Below are positions 8,689-16,771 of a stretch of 64,000 nt of DNA, one piece after another. The position numbers and the translations under genes were made by a program. This DNA comes from Burkholderia sp052045245 (GTDB lineage: Bacteria > Pseudomonadota > Gammaproteobacteria > Burkholderiales > Burkholderiaceae). The stretch is from positions 116,201-180,200 of the forward strand of contig NZ_JBQEON010000010.1 of NCBI RefSeq assembly GCF_052045245.1, written 5' to 3'. Numbering within the stretch: position 1 is the first letter of the stretch; each line of letters begins with the position of its first letter. The notes under the pieces are model-generated. The model saw only the letters and a program-made list of their open reading frames with translations. It ran no database searches and had not been told where the DNA came from.

Positions 8689-8775
8689 AAAAAATATTTC
8701 TGACAGAAATATTTTGCGTTTATCTCTGGCGGGAATAATTTGCGTTTATGCCTGTCGGAGATATACTGCATTTAT
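8689..8775 (+). repeat. 26-bp iterons over the hipBA promoter
   Basis: The element TGCGTTTAT occurs at 8715-8723 and 8741-8749 and recurs as TGCATTTAT at 8767-8775, each 26 bases apart. The unit before them (8689-8714) keeps the same register in its second half and contains a perfect 12-bp-arm palindrome, 8691-8702 against 8704-8715. The array covers the likely promoter of the antitoxin gene and stops just before its start. Multiple operators cooperatively bound by HipB-HipA are established for hipBA, so this is the likely autorepression site. Confidence 0.75.
8740..8767 (+). promoter_or_regulatory. Probable hipBA promoter
   Basis: A TATACT -10 box at 8762-8767 has a weak TTGCGT -35 at 8740-8745, spacing 16. 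Transcription would begin near 8774, about 20 bases before the GTG at 8796. It would also begin after the ATG at 8748, which argues against that longer start. Both boxes lie inside the 26-bp iterons. Confidence 0.6.
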
Positions 8776-8795
8776 TCGCCAACTGGACCTGCGCC

Positions 8796-9044
8796 GTGAA
8801 TCTCATCGTCAATACCCCTGGGCAGCTGGGTGAAATCCTGTCCTCCGCGCGTCAGGCCAAGGGGCTGACGCAAGCCGAGGCGGCGGCACGCATCGGCGTC
8901 GGCCAGCCGCGCCTGTCGTCGCTCGAGACCACGCGCACCGCAAGCCTGTCCCTTAGCCAATTGCTCGAATTGACCGCGCTGTACGGCCTCGAGCTCAGCA
9001 TCCGCACGAAGGACGGGCGTGCCGCTTCCGACGTCGAGTGGTAA
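8796..9044 (+). CDS. hipB: HipB-like antitoxin, XRE-type DNA-binding protein
   Basis: The 82-residue product has a Cro/C1-type helix-turn-helix at about residues 11-62 (LGEILSSARQAKGLTQAEAAARIGVGQPRLSSLE, key features GLTQ, AARIG and SSLE). Residues near the start, NLIVNTPGQLGEIL, match HipB-family beginnings. The GTG at 8796 is chosen over an in-frame ATG at 8748 because the promoter and operator iterons run across the upstream codons. The toxin gene starts three bases after this stop. It should neutralise HipA and repress the operon with it. Confidence 0.85.
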   Translation: MNLIVNTPGQLGEILSSARQAKGLTQAEAAARIGVGQPRLSSLETTRTASLSLSQLLELTALYGLELSIRTKDGRAASDVEW

Positions 9045-9047
9045 GCG

Positions 9048-10382
9048 ATGGGGCGCAAATCACACACGCGCGCGCTATCGGTCTGGGCCAACGGGCAGCG
9101 GGTCGGAACATGGCGCATTCCGGCGCGCGGCGACATGGAGTTGCTGTACGACATCGGCTGGAAGCAGTCCGATGCCGGGCGTCCGTTGTCGCTGTCGCTA
9201 CCGTTCGGCATCGGCGACGCGCCGTTGCGCGGCGAACGCGTGAACCACTACTTCGACAACCTGCTGCCCGACAGCGACGCCATTCGTCGCCGGCTGGCGT
9301 CCCGGTTCGGCACGGCGACGATCGAGCCGTTCGATCTGCTCGCCGCGCTGGGCCGGGATTGCGTCGGCGCGGTGCAGTTGCTCGGCGAGGATGAAACACC
9401 GACCGGCCATGACCGGATCGACGGTACGCCGTTGTCCGACGACGAGGTGGCACGCGTGCTCGATCAGGCGAGCGGGGTGGCGGGCAGTGCGCAGGATGAC
9501 GACGACTTCCGCCTGTCGCTGGCGGGCGCGCAGGAAAAGACCGCGCTGCTGTTTCACGACGGGCGATGGATGCGCCCGCATGGCGCGACGCCGACGACGC
9601 ATATCCTCAAGTTACCGCTCGGGCTGGTGGGCAACAAGCGTGCGGACCCCACGGCATCCGTCGAAAACGAGTGGCTGTGCCTGGCGATTCTGCGCGCGTT
9701 CGGCTTGCCGACGGCGGAGGCCGACATCGTGCGTTTCGGCGCACACACGGTGTTGTCGGTCGCGCGTTTCGATCGTGCGCTGCATCGTGACGGCGGATGG
9801 CTGTTGCGTTTGCCGCAAGAGGATTTCTGCCAGGCACTCGGCGTGCCGCCGCATCTGAAATACGAATCGCAGGGCGGCCCCGGTGTACCCGATCTGGCCG
9901 CGATCCTGCGCCGGTCGGAAACGCCGCAGGCCGACCTCGACACGCTGTTCACCGCGCTGATCGTGTTCTGGATGCTCGCCGCACCCGACGGGCATGCGAA
10001 GAACTTCAGCCTGCGCCTGCTGCCCGGCGGCCGTTTTCGCCTGACGCCGCTTTACGACGTGATGTCGATCTGGCCGGTGGAGGGGGATGGCGCGAACCAG
10101 TGGTCGTGGCACAAGGCGAAGCTCGCGATGGCCGTGCACGGCAAGCGCAAGCACTATGCGATGCGCGACATCACGCGACGGCACTTCAGCGCGATGGCCG
10201 AACAGTGTCTGCTCGGCGATATCGCGACGCCGATCGTCGAACGGCTCGTCGCCACGACACCGCACGTGATCGAATCGGTCGGCGCGGCGCTGCCGGCAGG
10301 GTTTCCGGCGAGGATCGCCGAACGCGTCCTGGGCGGATTGCGCTTTGCCGCCGAGCGCCTCGCCGACATGCCACGCACCTGA
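9048..10382 (+). CDS. hipA: HipA-like serine/threonine kinase toxin
   Basis: This 444-residue HipA-fold kinase has an N-terminal HipA subdomain (about residues 6-112), the SLAGAQEK glycine-rich loop at 157-164 with the serine that HipA autophosphorylates, the ILKLP lysine at about 188, catalytic DGHAKN at 314-319 and the metal site YDVMS at 336-340. E. coli HipA inactivates glutamyl-tRNA synthetase; the substrate here is not known. All catalytic positions are kept, so the toxin looks active. The pair sits between the ddp locus and its second binding-protein gene and reads against both. Confidence 0.9.
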   Translation: MGRKSHTRALSVWANGQRVGTWRIPARGDMELLYDIGWKQSDAGRPLSLSLPFGIGDAPLRGERVNHYFDNLLPDSDAIRRRLASRFGTATIEPFDLLAALGRDCVGAVQLLGEDETPTGHDRIDGTPLSDDEVARVLDQASGVAGSAQDDDDFRLSLAGAQEKTALLFHDGRWMRPHGATPTTHILKLPLGLVGNKRADPTASVENEWLCLAILRAFGLPTAEADIVRFGAHTVLSVARFDRALHRDGGWLLRLPQEDFCQALGVPPHLKYESQGGPGVPDLAAILRRSETPQADLDTLFTALIVFWMLAAPDGHAKNFSLRLLPGGRFRLTPLYDVMSIWPVEGDGANQWSWHKAKLAMAVHGKRKHYAMRDITRRHFSAMAEQCLLGDIATPIVERLVATTPHVIESVGAALPAGFPARIAERVLGGLRFAAERLADMPRT

Positions 10383-10453
10383 CGTCGGGCGGCCACCCCC
10401 GCCGCATCTCCAACCGCTGACTGCTGGATGTCCGGCGCCTTGCGCAGCCGGCG

Positions 10454-12043
10454 TTATTTTGCCAGCGTCCGGTACGACACCAGATCGTTGATCGGTCCGA
10501 TCTCGGGGCCGGTCGTGCCGGGGCGCGTCGCGACCTGCACGACCTTCTCGAACATGATGATGAACGGCGAGTTCGCGAGCACGGATTTCTGCAGCGCCTC
10601 GTAGCGCTGCGCGCGCTTCGCGGGCGACGGCTCGACGAGCGCGGCCTCGGTGTCCTTCGTCAGTTGCGGGATGTCCCAGCTGTTGCGCCACGCGAGCATC
10701 TTCGTCGTCGACCGGTCGGAATTGTCAGGATTCCACGCGAAGCCGCGTGCGTTGCTGTTCGGGTCCATGTAGTCGGGCGACCATTCGCCGATGAAGATGT
10801 CGTGCTGGCGCGCGCGGTACTTGCCGATCGCCTGCTTCGCATCGCCCGGGATCAGCTTCACGCGGATGCCGCCTTGCGCGAAGTTCGCCTGCAGCGCTTG
10901 CGCGATCTCGATGAATGGATAGTCGTTCGGCATGTCCATCGTCACGTCGAAGCCGTTCGGCAAGCCGGCTTTCGCGAGCAGCGCCTTCGCCTTCGCGACG
11001 TTGAGCTTGTACGGGTTCGCGTTCAGCGTGCCGAGGAAGCCTTCCGGCAGGAAGGTCTCGTGCACCTTGTAGGTCGTGCTGACGATGTTGCGCTGGATGC
11101 CGTCGTAGTCGACGAGCCACTTCATCGCCTGCTGCACGTCGGGTTTCGCGAGGTTCGGGTTCTTCGTGTTCAGGCTCAGGTACAGCAGCGCGGACACCGG
11201 CCACGACGCGACCTTGATCTTGCCGGCCTTGGTCAGCGCGGCGAGGCTGTCGGGGCTCAGGTTGCGCGCGGCGTCGACGTCGCCGTTTTCCAGCAGCAGC
11301 CGCTGCGCCGACGCCTCCGGCACGTGGCGCAGCACGACGCGTTTCATCGGGTACGGCGCGCGGTACTTCTCAAAGCGCTGCAGCACGATGCTCTCGTTCG
11401 GCGTCCACTTGACGAGCTGGTACGGGCCCGAACCCGCGTCGTTGGTCTTCAGCCAGCCGCTGCCGAAATCGTTGCCCTGCTGGTGCGACATCAGCAGCTT
11501 CTTGTCGAGGACCGACGCCGGGCATGCGCTCAGCACGTTGAGCACGAAGCTCGGCGCGTACTTGCGGTCGGTTTCGAGCACGAAGGTCTGCGGATCGACC
11601 GCGCGCACCTTCTGCATCACGTTCGCCTTCGTGAGGCCGAGATCGGCGAGTACGCCCGCCGGGCCCTTGTCGAGCAGCACGGTGCGCTGCAGCGACCAGG
11701 CGACGTCGTCGGCGGTGACCGGGTTGCCGGAATGGAACGCGAGGCCGGGGCGCAGCTTGAACGTGAAGGTGACGCCGTCGGCGCCGACCGTCCAGGACTG
11801 CGCGATCTGTCCGTTGAATTTCGTCGGGTCCTTCAGATCGACCCGCACGAGCCGTTCGTAGGTGTTCGCGACGTACTCGGACGGCACGAGCTCGTAGATT
11901 TCGCTCGGATCGAGGGTCGTGAATTCGGCGAGCTGGGTGGCGACGACGAAAATGCCGGGCGGCGTCGCGGCCTGCGCCGGCAGCGCCGGAACGAGTGCGA
12001 CGAGCGCGGCGCTGACGAACAGCCGGGACAGCAGATGCTTCAT
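10454..12043 (-). CDS. Second DdpA-like dipeptide-binding protein (orphan paralogue)
   Basis: This 529-residue family-5 solute-binding protein has a Sec signal peptide ending near AQAA (residue 26). It aligns with the DdpA-like protein at 5394-6995 without visible gaps, at roughly three quarters identity by eye. Shared blocks include FTTLDP.EIYELVP, LLDKGPA and RLLLENGDVDAAR. No permease or ATPase gene accompanies it, so it probably delivers a related ligand to the ddp importer, though independent use is possible. The separation of the two paralogues by hipBA suggests a duplication followed by insertion of the toxin pair. Confidence 0.87.
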   Translation of the reverse strand: MKHLLSRLFVSAALVALVPALPAQAATPPGIFVVATQLAEFTTLDPSEIYELVPSEYVANTYERLVRVDLKDPTKFNGQIAQSWTVGADGVTFTFKLRPGLAFHSGNPVTADDVAWSLQRTVLLDKGPAGVLADLGLTKANVMQKVRAVDPQTFVLETDRKYAPSFVLNVLSACPASVLDKKLLMSHQQGNDFGSGWLKTNDAGSGPYQLVKWTPNESIVLQRFEKYRAPYPMKRVVLRHVPEASAQRLLLENGDVDAARNLSPDSLAALTKAGKIKVASWPVSALLYLSLNTKNPNLAKPDVQQAMKWLVDYDGIQRNIVSTTYKVHETFLPEGFLGTLNANPYKLNVAKAKALLAKAGLPNGFDVTMDMPNDYPFIEIAQALQANFAQGGIRVKLIPGDAKQAIGKYRARQHDIFIGEWSPDYMDPNSNARGFAWNPDNSDRSTTKMLAWRNSWDIPQLTKDTEAALVEPSPAKRAQRYEALQKSVLANSPFIIMFEKVVQVATRPGTTGPEIGPINDLVSYRTLAK

Positions 12044-12175
12044 GCGGGCTCCGTGGGAAGGGAATCGTGGTGCGATTCTCTCATCGACGGCGGCCCGGAT
12101 GAAAATATTCGATGGGCGCGCAACGGCGCTCGGGGGGGCGCGGCTTGCGGGCCGGGCGCCTGGCGCCGGCGCCGG

Positions 12176-12508
12176 TCAGATCACGCAGCGCGCGATCGCG
12201 AAGCGCATCGCTTCCTCGGCCGGCTCGCTGCCCGAGCCGCGCACGACCTTGACGACGGAGCCGTTGCCCGACGGCGTGAGCGTGACGAAGTACGAGCGCG
12301 ACCCGACCGTGATGTCGGTCACGCCGTTGTGCTGCGACCGCTCGGTGCCGGACAGGCGGCTGTCGAGGCAATTGGCGATCGCATGGGCCGGGCGTGCCGA
12401 CGACACGTAGATCATCGGCGCCGAGCCGGACGCGGCCGAATCGGACGACGGCGCGGAACCGCAGGCGGCGAGCAGGGCGGCGGGAAGGAGCAGCAGGAAT
12501 CGTTTCAT
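12176..12508 (-). CDS. Small lipoprotein of unknown function
   Basis: This 110-residue product has a lipoprotein signal peptide: MKRF, a leucine-alanine core, and the lipobox LLAAC with Cys16. The mature part contains IYVSSARPAHAIANCLDSRL and a C-terminal FAIARCVI. Two further cysteines may pair. No named family was recognised, although similar short lipoproteins are common in Burkholderia. The start at 12508 is set by the signal peptide; upstream in-frame codons have no export character. Confidence 0.7.
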   Translation of the reverse strand: MKRFLLLLPAALLAACGSAPSSDSAASGSAPMIYVSSARPAHAIANCLDSRLSGTERSQHNGVTDITVGSRSYFVTLTPSGNGSVVKVVRGSGSEPAEEAMRFAIARCVI

Positions 12509-12695
12509 GATCGGGATCGTCGTGTGTCTCGTGTCGAGGCTGGGGCGCGGGGTACGCGAAACGCGGAGCTTCGCGACGAAACCGCCGGGATCGTGCCGTT
12601 CTTGACGGCCGATGCGGGAGGCGGCTGACGTCGAAGTATACCCGCGGCACTTCACACGAACGACCTGCTGAAACGATTCGATACAACAACAAGCA

Positions 12696-12720
12696 CCCGC
12701 TGTCGCGCGGCGGCAGCGGG
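12696..12720 (-). terminator. Possible terminator of the 12756-13085 gene
   Basis: A 7-bp stem (12696-12702 with 12714-12720) is followed on the minus strand by a TGCTTGTTGTTG tract. The stem is short and the tail is interrupted, so it is a moderate candidate. Confidence 0.45.
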
Positions 12721-12755
12721 CGTTTCAGGCGATGGCGAATCGACGTGTGCCGGCC

Positions 12756-13085
12756 TTACTGGCCGATCGTGTGGCTGACCGCATTTTCCTGCTGGTTCAG
12801 CACGTGCTTTTCGCTCTGCGTAATGTGGCCGCGATCCTGCCCGGCCATGTCCCGCTCTTCCTGGCGGATCTTGCGGTCGTCACGGTGCAGGCGCGCGGCC
12901 TGGGCGTGCGACATCTCGCCTTCCTTCACTTCGTGATGGATCCGGCGATTCTGGTTGGCGAGGCGCTGGTTGACCTCTTCGCGGCGCGCATGTGCGTGCT
13001 GCCACGGCGTGTCGGCGAACGCGGTGCCGGTCAGCACCGACATCAGGGTGGCGGCGATCGCGAGATGGCGGGTAAGGGCTCGCAT
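12756..13085 (-). CDS. Small secreted, highly charged helical protein
   Basis: This 109-residue product has a signal peptide cleaved near AFAD (residue 25). The mature part is rich in His, Arg, Gln and Glu and predicted helical by composition, with REEVNQRLANQNRRIHHEVKEGEMSHAQAARLHRDDRKIRQEERDMA as its core (only the recurring R-x-x-R and QE pattern is notable). It should be periplasmic. Similar small proteins are widespread in Burkholderia, but I know of no assigned role. Confidence 0.72.
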   Translation of the reverse strand: MRALTRHLAIAATLMSVLTGTAFADTPWQHAHARREEVNQRLANQNRRIHHEVKEGEMSHAQAARLHRDDRKIRQEERDMAGQDRGHITQSEKHVLNQQENAVSHTIGQ

Positions 13086-13193
13086 GCGGTTTTCTCCTGT
13101 CGTTGCGCGTCACGAAACGTGTGCGCTTGTCGAAAAAACGCGCCGCGGGCCCCGGCTGTTGACGTTTCTGGCTGTATCGATTGCAAGTCTTTA

Positions 13194-14054
13194 TTACGTT
13201 CGCGGACAGCGAATAGCGAGCACGCGTGATAACACCAACGACAGCGCCAACGACAGCGCGCCCGCTGCCGCCGCATCCGCATCGCCGCCACCCGAGCGCG
13301 ACGGCTTGGTGATCCAGATCAGCGGAATGATCGCGATGAAGATGATCGCCGACACGTAGAAGATGTCGTTCAGCCCCATCACGGCCGCCTGCGAATCGAC
13401 GGACGCGTTGAAGAACGCGAGCGCCGCATCGGGGCTCAGGTGCAGCAGCGACCGCGCCGCGTCGATCTGCTGCGCGAGGATGGGATTGCCGGCGCTCGCC
13501 TGTTCGGTGAGCCGCACATGATGCAGGATCGTCCGGTCGTTCCACGCATTGCTGATCAGCGACGTGCCGACCGCCCCGCAGAACGTGCGGCCGAAATTCG
13601 ACAGGCCGGCGGCGGCAGGGATCTTCTCGGGCGGCAGCCCGGACAGGATGATCGCCGTGAGCGGCACGAAGAACATCGCCATCGGAATGCCCTGCAGCAG
13701 CGTTGGCAGCACGAGATCCCAGTGCGACACGTCCGAATAGAACGCCGTGCGCATCATGAACACGACCGCGAAGCCGATGAAGGCGAGCGTCGCGAGGTAG
13801 CTGGGATCGGTGCGCGGCAGGATGCGCCCCATCACCGGCGTCAGCACGATCGCGAAGATCCCGAGCGGCGCGGTGGCGAGGCCGGAATCGATCGCGCGAT
13901 AGCCGAGATAGCCCTGCATCCACTGCGGCAGCAGCACCAGCGTGCCGAAGAACATCCCGTACGCGACCGAGATCGCGATCGTGCCGCCCGCGAAGTTGCG
14001 CTGCGTGAAGAGCCGCAGGTCGACGATCGGATTGGCCGCGGTCAGTGTGCAATT
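13194..14054 (-). pseudogene. 3' half of an EmrB/QacA-type (DHA2) MFS exporter
   Basis: The minus-strand frame from about 14054 to 13194 encodes the C-terminal part of a 14-helix drug exporter: LTAANPIVDLRLFTQRNF, FFGTLVLLPQWMQGYLGYRAID, and FGRTFCGAVGTSLISNAWNDR. A normal member is about 500 residues. Here the first 200 or more residues are missing, and the frame meets a TGA at 14055-14057. An internal ATG at 13955 would start in the middle of a membrane helix. The extreme C-terminus also looks altered, with LSLALSLVLS encoded by a tandem 13-base repeat. The break coincides with a second gene fragment reading away on the other strand. Confidence 0.75.
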
Positions 14055-14236
14055 TCATCCTGTTGCCCGCGGTGTCGAGCTTCGAGATGCTCGCGTACAC
14101 CATCGGCGTGTTCATGATCGGCACGGGGCTCGCGCTGCGTCATCCGCGCACCGCCGCGCTGGCGGATTTCGCGGGGCTCGAACGGAGCTGCGGCGCCGCC
14201 GCGCACGGCGGCTTCCTGCGTGGTCGCAGCGACTGA
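14045..14236 (+). pseudogene. 3' fragment of an unidentified membrane protein gene
   Basis: About 60 codons are open on the plus strand. They encode one membrane helix (FILLPAVSSFEMLAYTIGVFMIGTGLAL) and a basic C-terminal tail. The frame starts at the same point where the exporter fragment on the other strand breaks off, and there is no ribosome site. It looks like the tail of a membrane protein left by a rearrangement. The family could not be recognised. Confidence 0.45.
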
Positions 14237-14266
14237 ACGGCGCGAAGGTGGCCGGGTGCCGGAGGT

Positions 14267-16612
14267 TCAGGTGAGCCGATACGCCGGACCGGGCGTCACT
14301 TCGGCCGGCGCGGCCGCGCGGTGCAGCAGCACCGGCACCGACTTCGACGTCGGCGTGTTGCACACGTCGCCGACGCTGTCGAGCGGCACCAGCGGGTTCG
14401 TTTCCGGGTAGTACGCGCCGATGCAGCCGCGCGGGATGTCGTATTCGACGAGCAGGAAGCCTTCCGCGCGCCGCTCGATGCCGTCGTGCCACACGGTTTC
14501 CATGTCGACCCAGTCGCCGGCCGCCAGGCCGAGCATCGCGAGGTCGTCGCGGTTGGCGAACACCACGCGGCGCTGGCCGTACACGCCGCGATAGCGGTCG
14601 TCGAGCCCGTAGACGGTCGTGTTGTACTGGTCGTGCGAGCGCGTCGTCATCAGCGTCATCAACCGCTCGCCGTGCAGCGCGCGGGCGCGCTGGATCGGCG
14701 TGTCGGCCGGCAGCGCGTGCGCGATGAAGTTCGCCCTGGCGGTCGGCGTGAGCCACTCGCGATCGCGCGACGCCACGCGCAGGTGGAAGCCGCCCGGCCG
14801 AGCGATGCGCGCGTTGTAGTCGTAAAAGCCGTCGAGGGTCGCCTCGATCGCGTCGCGGATCTTCGCGTAGTCGTCCTTGTACGCGAGCCAGTCGATCTTG
14901 CCGCTGCCGAACAGCGCGTGTCCCATGTGCGCGACGATCGCCGGCTCCGACATCAGGTTCGCCGACGCCGGCTTGTTCATCCCGTACGACACGTGGACCA
15001 TGCTCATCGAGTCCTCGACCGTCACGCCTTGCGCGACGTTGTCCTGCAGATCGATCTCGGTGCGGCCGAGCGTCGGCAGGATCAGCGCGTCGCGGCCGTG
15101 GATCAGGTGGCTGCGGTTCAGCTTGGTCGTGATGTGCACCGACAGATCGCAGCGGCGCATGCCTTCCCACGTGCGCGGCGTGTCGGGCGTCGCCATCGCG
15201 AAGTTGCCGCCGAGGCCGATCAGCACCTTCACGCGGCCTTCGAGCATCCCTTCGATCGTCTCGACGACGTCGTAGCCGTGGTGACGCGGCGGTTCGAAGT
15301 CGAACACGTGGCCGAGCCGGTCGAGGAAGGCCTGCGACGGCTTTTCCTCGATGCCGACCGTGCGGTTGCCCTGCACGTTCGAGTGGCCGCGCACCGGGCA
15401 CAGGCCCGCGCCGGGGCGGCCGATGTTGCCGCGCATCAGCATCAGGTTGGTCAGCATCTGCACCGTCGCGACCGAATGCTTGTGCTGCGTGATGCCCATG
15501 CCCCACGTCGCGATCACGCGCTCGCTGCGCGCATACAGTTGCGCGAGGCCGTCGATCTGCTCGTAGGGCACGCCGCTCTCGGCGGTCAGCGCGGACCAGC
15601 TTTCGTTGCGCAGATCGTCGGCGAACGCGTCGAAGCCGGCCGTGTGCTCGCCGATGAACGCGGTGTCGAGCACGCGCGGCGCACCGGCGGCGCGCGCGGC
15701 GTCGTCGAGTTCGAGCACGCGCTTGGCCATCCCCTTGATCAGCGCGAAGTCGCCGCCGATCGTCGGCTGGATGAACGTCGACGCGATCTTCGTGCCGGAC
15801 ATCGTCAACATCTCGAGCGGGCTTTGCGGATCGGCGAAGCGCTCGAGCCCGCGTTCCTTCAACGGGTTGATCGACACGATCGTCGCGCCGCGCTTCGCGC
15901 ATTCGCGCAGCTCGCCCATCATCCGCGGATGGTTGGTGGCCGGGTTCTGGCCGAAGATCAGCAGCGTGTCCGCGTGCTCGAAATCGTCGAGCGTGACGGT
16001 GCCCTTGCCGACGCCGACCGACGCCGGCAGCCCGCGGCTCGTCGCCTCGTGGCACATGTTCGAGCAGTCGGGGAAGTTGTTCGTGCCGTAGCGGCGCACC
16101 AGTAGCTGGTACAGGAAGGCCGCCTCGTTGCTCGCGCGTCCGGACGTGTAGAACGCGGCCTGGTTCGGGTCCGGCAGCGCGCGCAGGTGGCGCGCGATCA
16201 GTTCGAACGCGTCGTCCCACGCGATCGGCACGTAGCGGTCGGTCGGGGCGTCGTAGACCATCGGGTCGGTCAGGCGGCCGTGCTGTTCCAGCTCGAAATC
16301 CGTCTGTTCGAGCAGCTCGGTGACGGTGTGCGCGGCGAAGAATTCGGGCGTCACGCGCTTGCTCGTCGCTTCCGCGGCCACGGCCTTCACGCCGTTCTCG
16401 CAGAATTCGAACGTCGATGCGTGCTGGCGGTCGGGCCATGCGCAGCCCGGACAGTCGAAGCCGTCCGGCTGGTTCTGGCGCAGCAGCGTGCGGTAGTTGC
16501 CGCCGGTGACCTTTTCCTTGATCAGGTTGATCGTGACGGCTTTCAGCGCGCCCCAGCCGGCGGCCGGGTGGGTGTACGGTTCGATGCGCGCGGCGGCGGA
16601 TTTCTTTCTCAT
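14267..16612 (-). CDS. FdhF/YdeP-family molybdopterin oxidoreductase
   Basis: This 781-residue protein is related to formate dehydrogenase H and E. coli YdeP. It has an N-terminal CPGC pair and a further Cys (FEFCENG) at about residues 60-85, the molybdopterin-binding domain (AWDDAFELIARHLR, TSGRASNEAAFLYQLLVRRYGTNN with SNMCHEAT), GHSNVQGNRTVG, and the C-terminal molydopterin dinucleotide-binding domain (RSHDQYNTTVYGLDDRYRG). YdeP-type proteins have been linked to acid resistance, but their substrate is not established. The start MRKKSAAAR at 16612 is chosen because upstream codons overlap the divergent regulator's promoter region. Confidence 0.85.
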   Translation of the reverse strand: MRKKSAAARIEPYTHPAAGWGALKAVTINLIKEKVTGGNYRTLLRQNQPDGFDCPGCAWPDRQHASTFEFCENGVKAVAAEATSKRVTPEFFAAHTVTELLEQTDFELEQHGRLTDPMVYDAPTDRYVPIAWDDAFELIARHLRALPDPNQAAFYTSGRASNEAAFLYQLLVRRYGTNNFPDCSNMCHEATSRGLPASVGVGKGTVTLDDFEHADTLLIFGQNPATNHPRMMGELRECAKRGATIVSINPLKERGLERFADPQSPLEMLTMSGTKIASTFIQPTIGGDFALIKGMAKRVLELDDAARAAGAPRVLDTAFIGEHTAGFDAFADDLRNESWSALTAESGVPYEQIDGLAQLYARSERVIATWGMGITQHKHSVATVQMLTNLMLMRGNIGRPGAGLCPVRGHSNVQGNRTVGIEEKPSQAFLDRLGHVFDFEPPRHHGYDVVETIEGMLEGRVKVLIGLGGNFAMATPDTPRTWEGMRRCDLSVHITTKLNRSHLIHGRDALILPTLGRTEIDLQDNVAQGVTVEDSMSMVHVSYGMNKPASANLMSEPAIVAHMGHALFGSGKIDWLAYKDDYAKIRDAIEATLDGFYDYNARIARPGGFHLRVASRDREWLTPTARANFIAHALPADTPIQRARALHGERLMTLMTTRSHDQYNTTVYGLDDRYRGVYGQRRVVFANRDDLAMLGLAAGDWVDMETVWHDGIERRAEGFLLVEYDIPRGCIGAYYPETNPLVPLDSVGDVCNTPTSKSVPVLLHRAAAPAEVTPGPAYRLT

Positions 16613-16674
16613 GATGCGTGATGCACGTGTCAGGGTCGATGCACGCAGAGTACGTGCGGCGCCCCGGCCGCTGT

Positions 16675-16706
16675 GTGTACACCTTTCATCTTCAAAAAAG
16701 AGTACA
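16675..16706. promoter_or_regulatory. Candidate regulator site between oxidoreductase and MocR genes
   Basis: The divergent intergenic region carries the palindrome GTGTACAC (16675-16682) and a second GTACA at 16702-16706, giving an inverted TGTAC/GTACA pair about two helical turns apart. MocR-type proteins commonly bind such paired sites next to their own gene. No binding data exist here and the site is a guess from symmetry. Confidence 0.35.
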
Positions 16707-16771
16707 GTTGCGCCCAATCAAGCAGTGCGGACCCGAACTGTGTTGTTGAAGCGACGTTGAAAGGGAGGCGC

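Noticed and set aside
8748..8795. ATG at 8748 as the antitoxin start
   Set aside because: The -10 box and operator iterons cross it and a GTG at 8796 gives the family-typical N-terminus.
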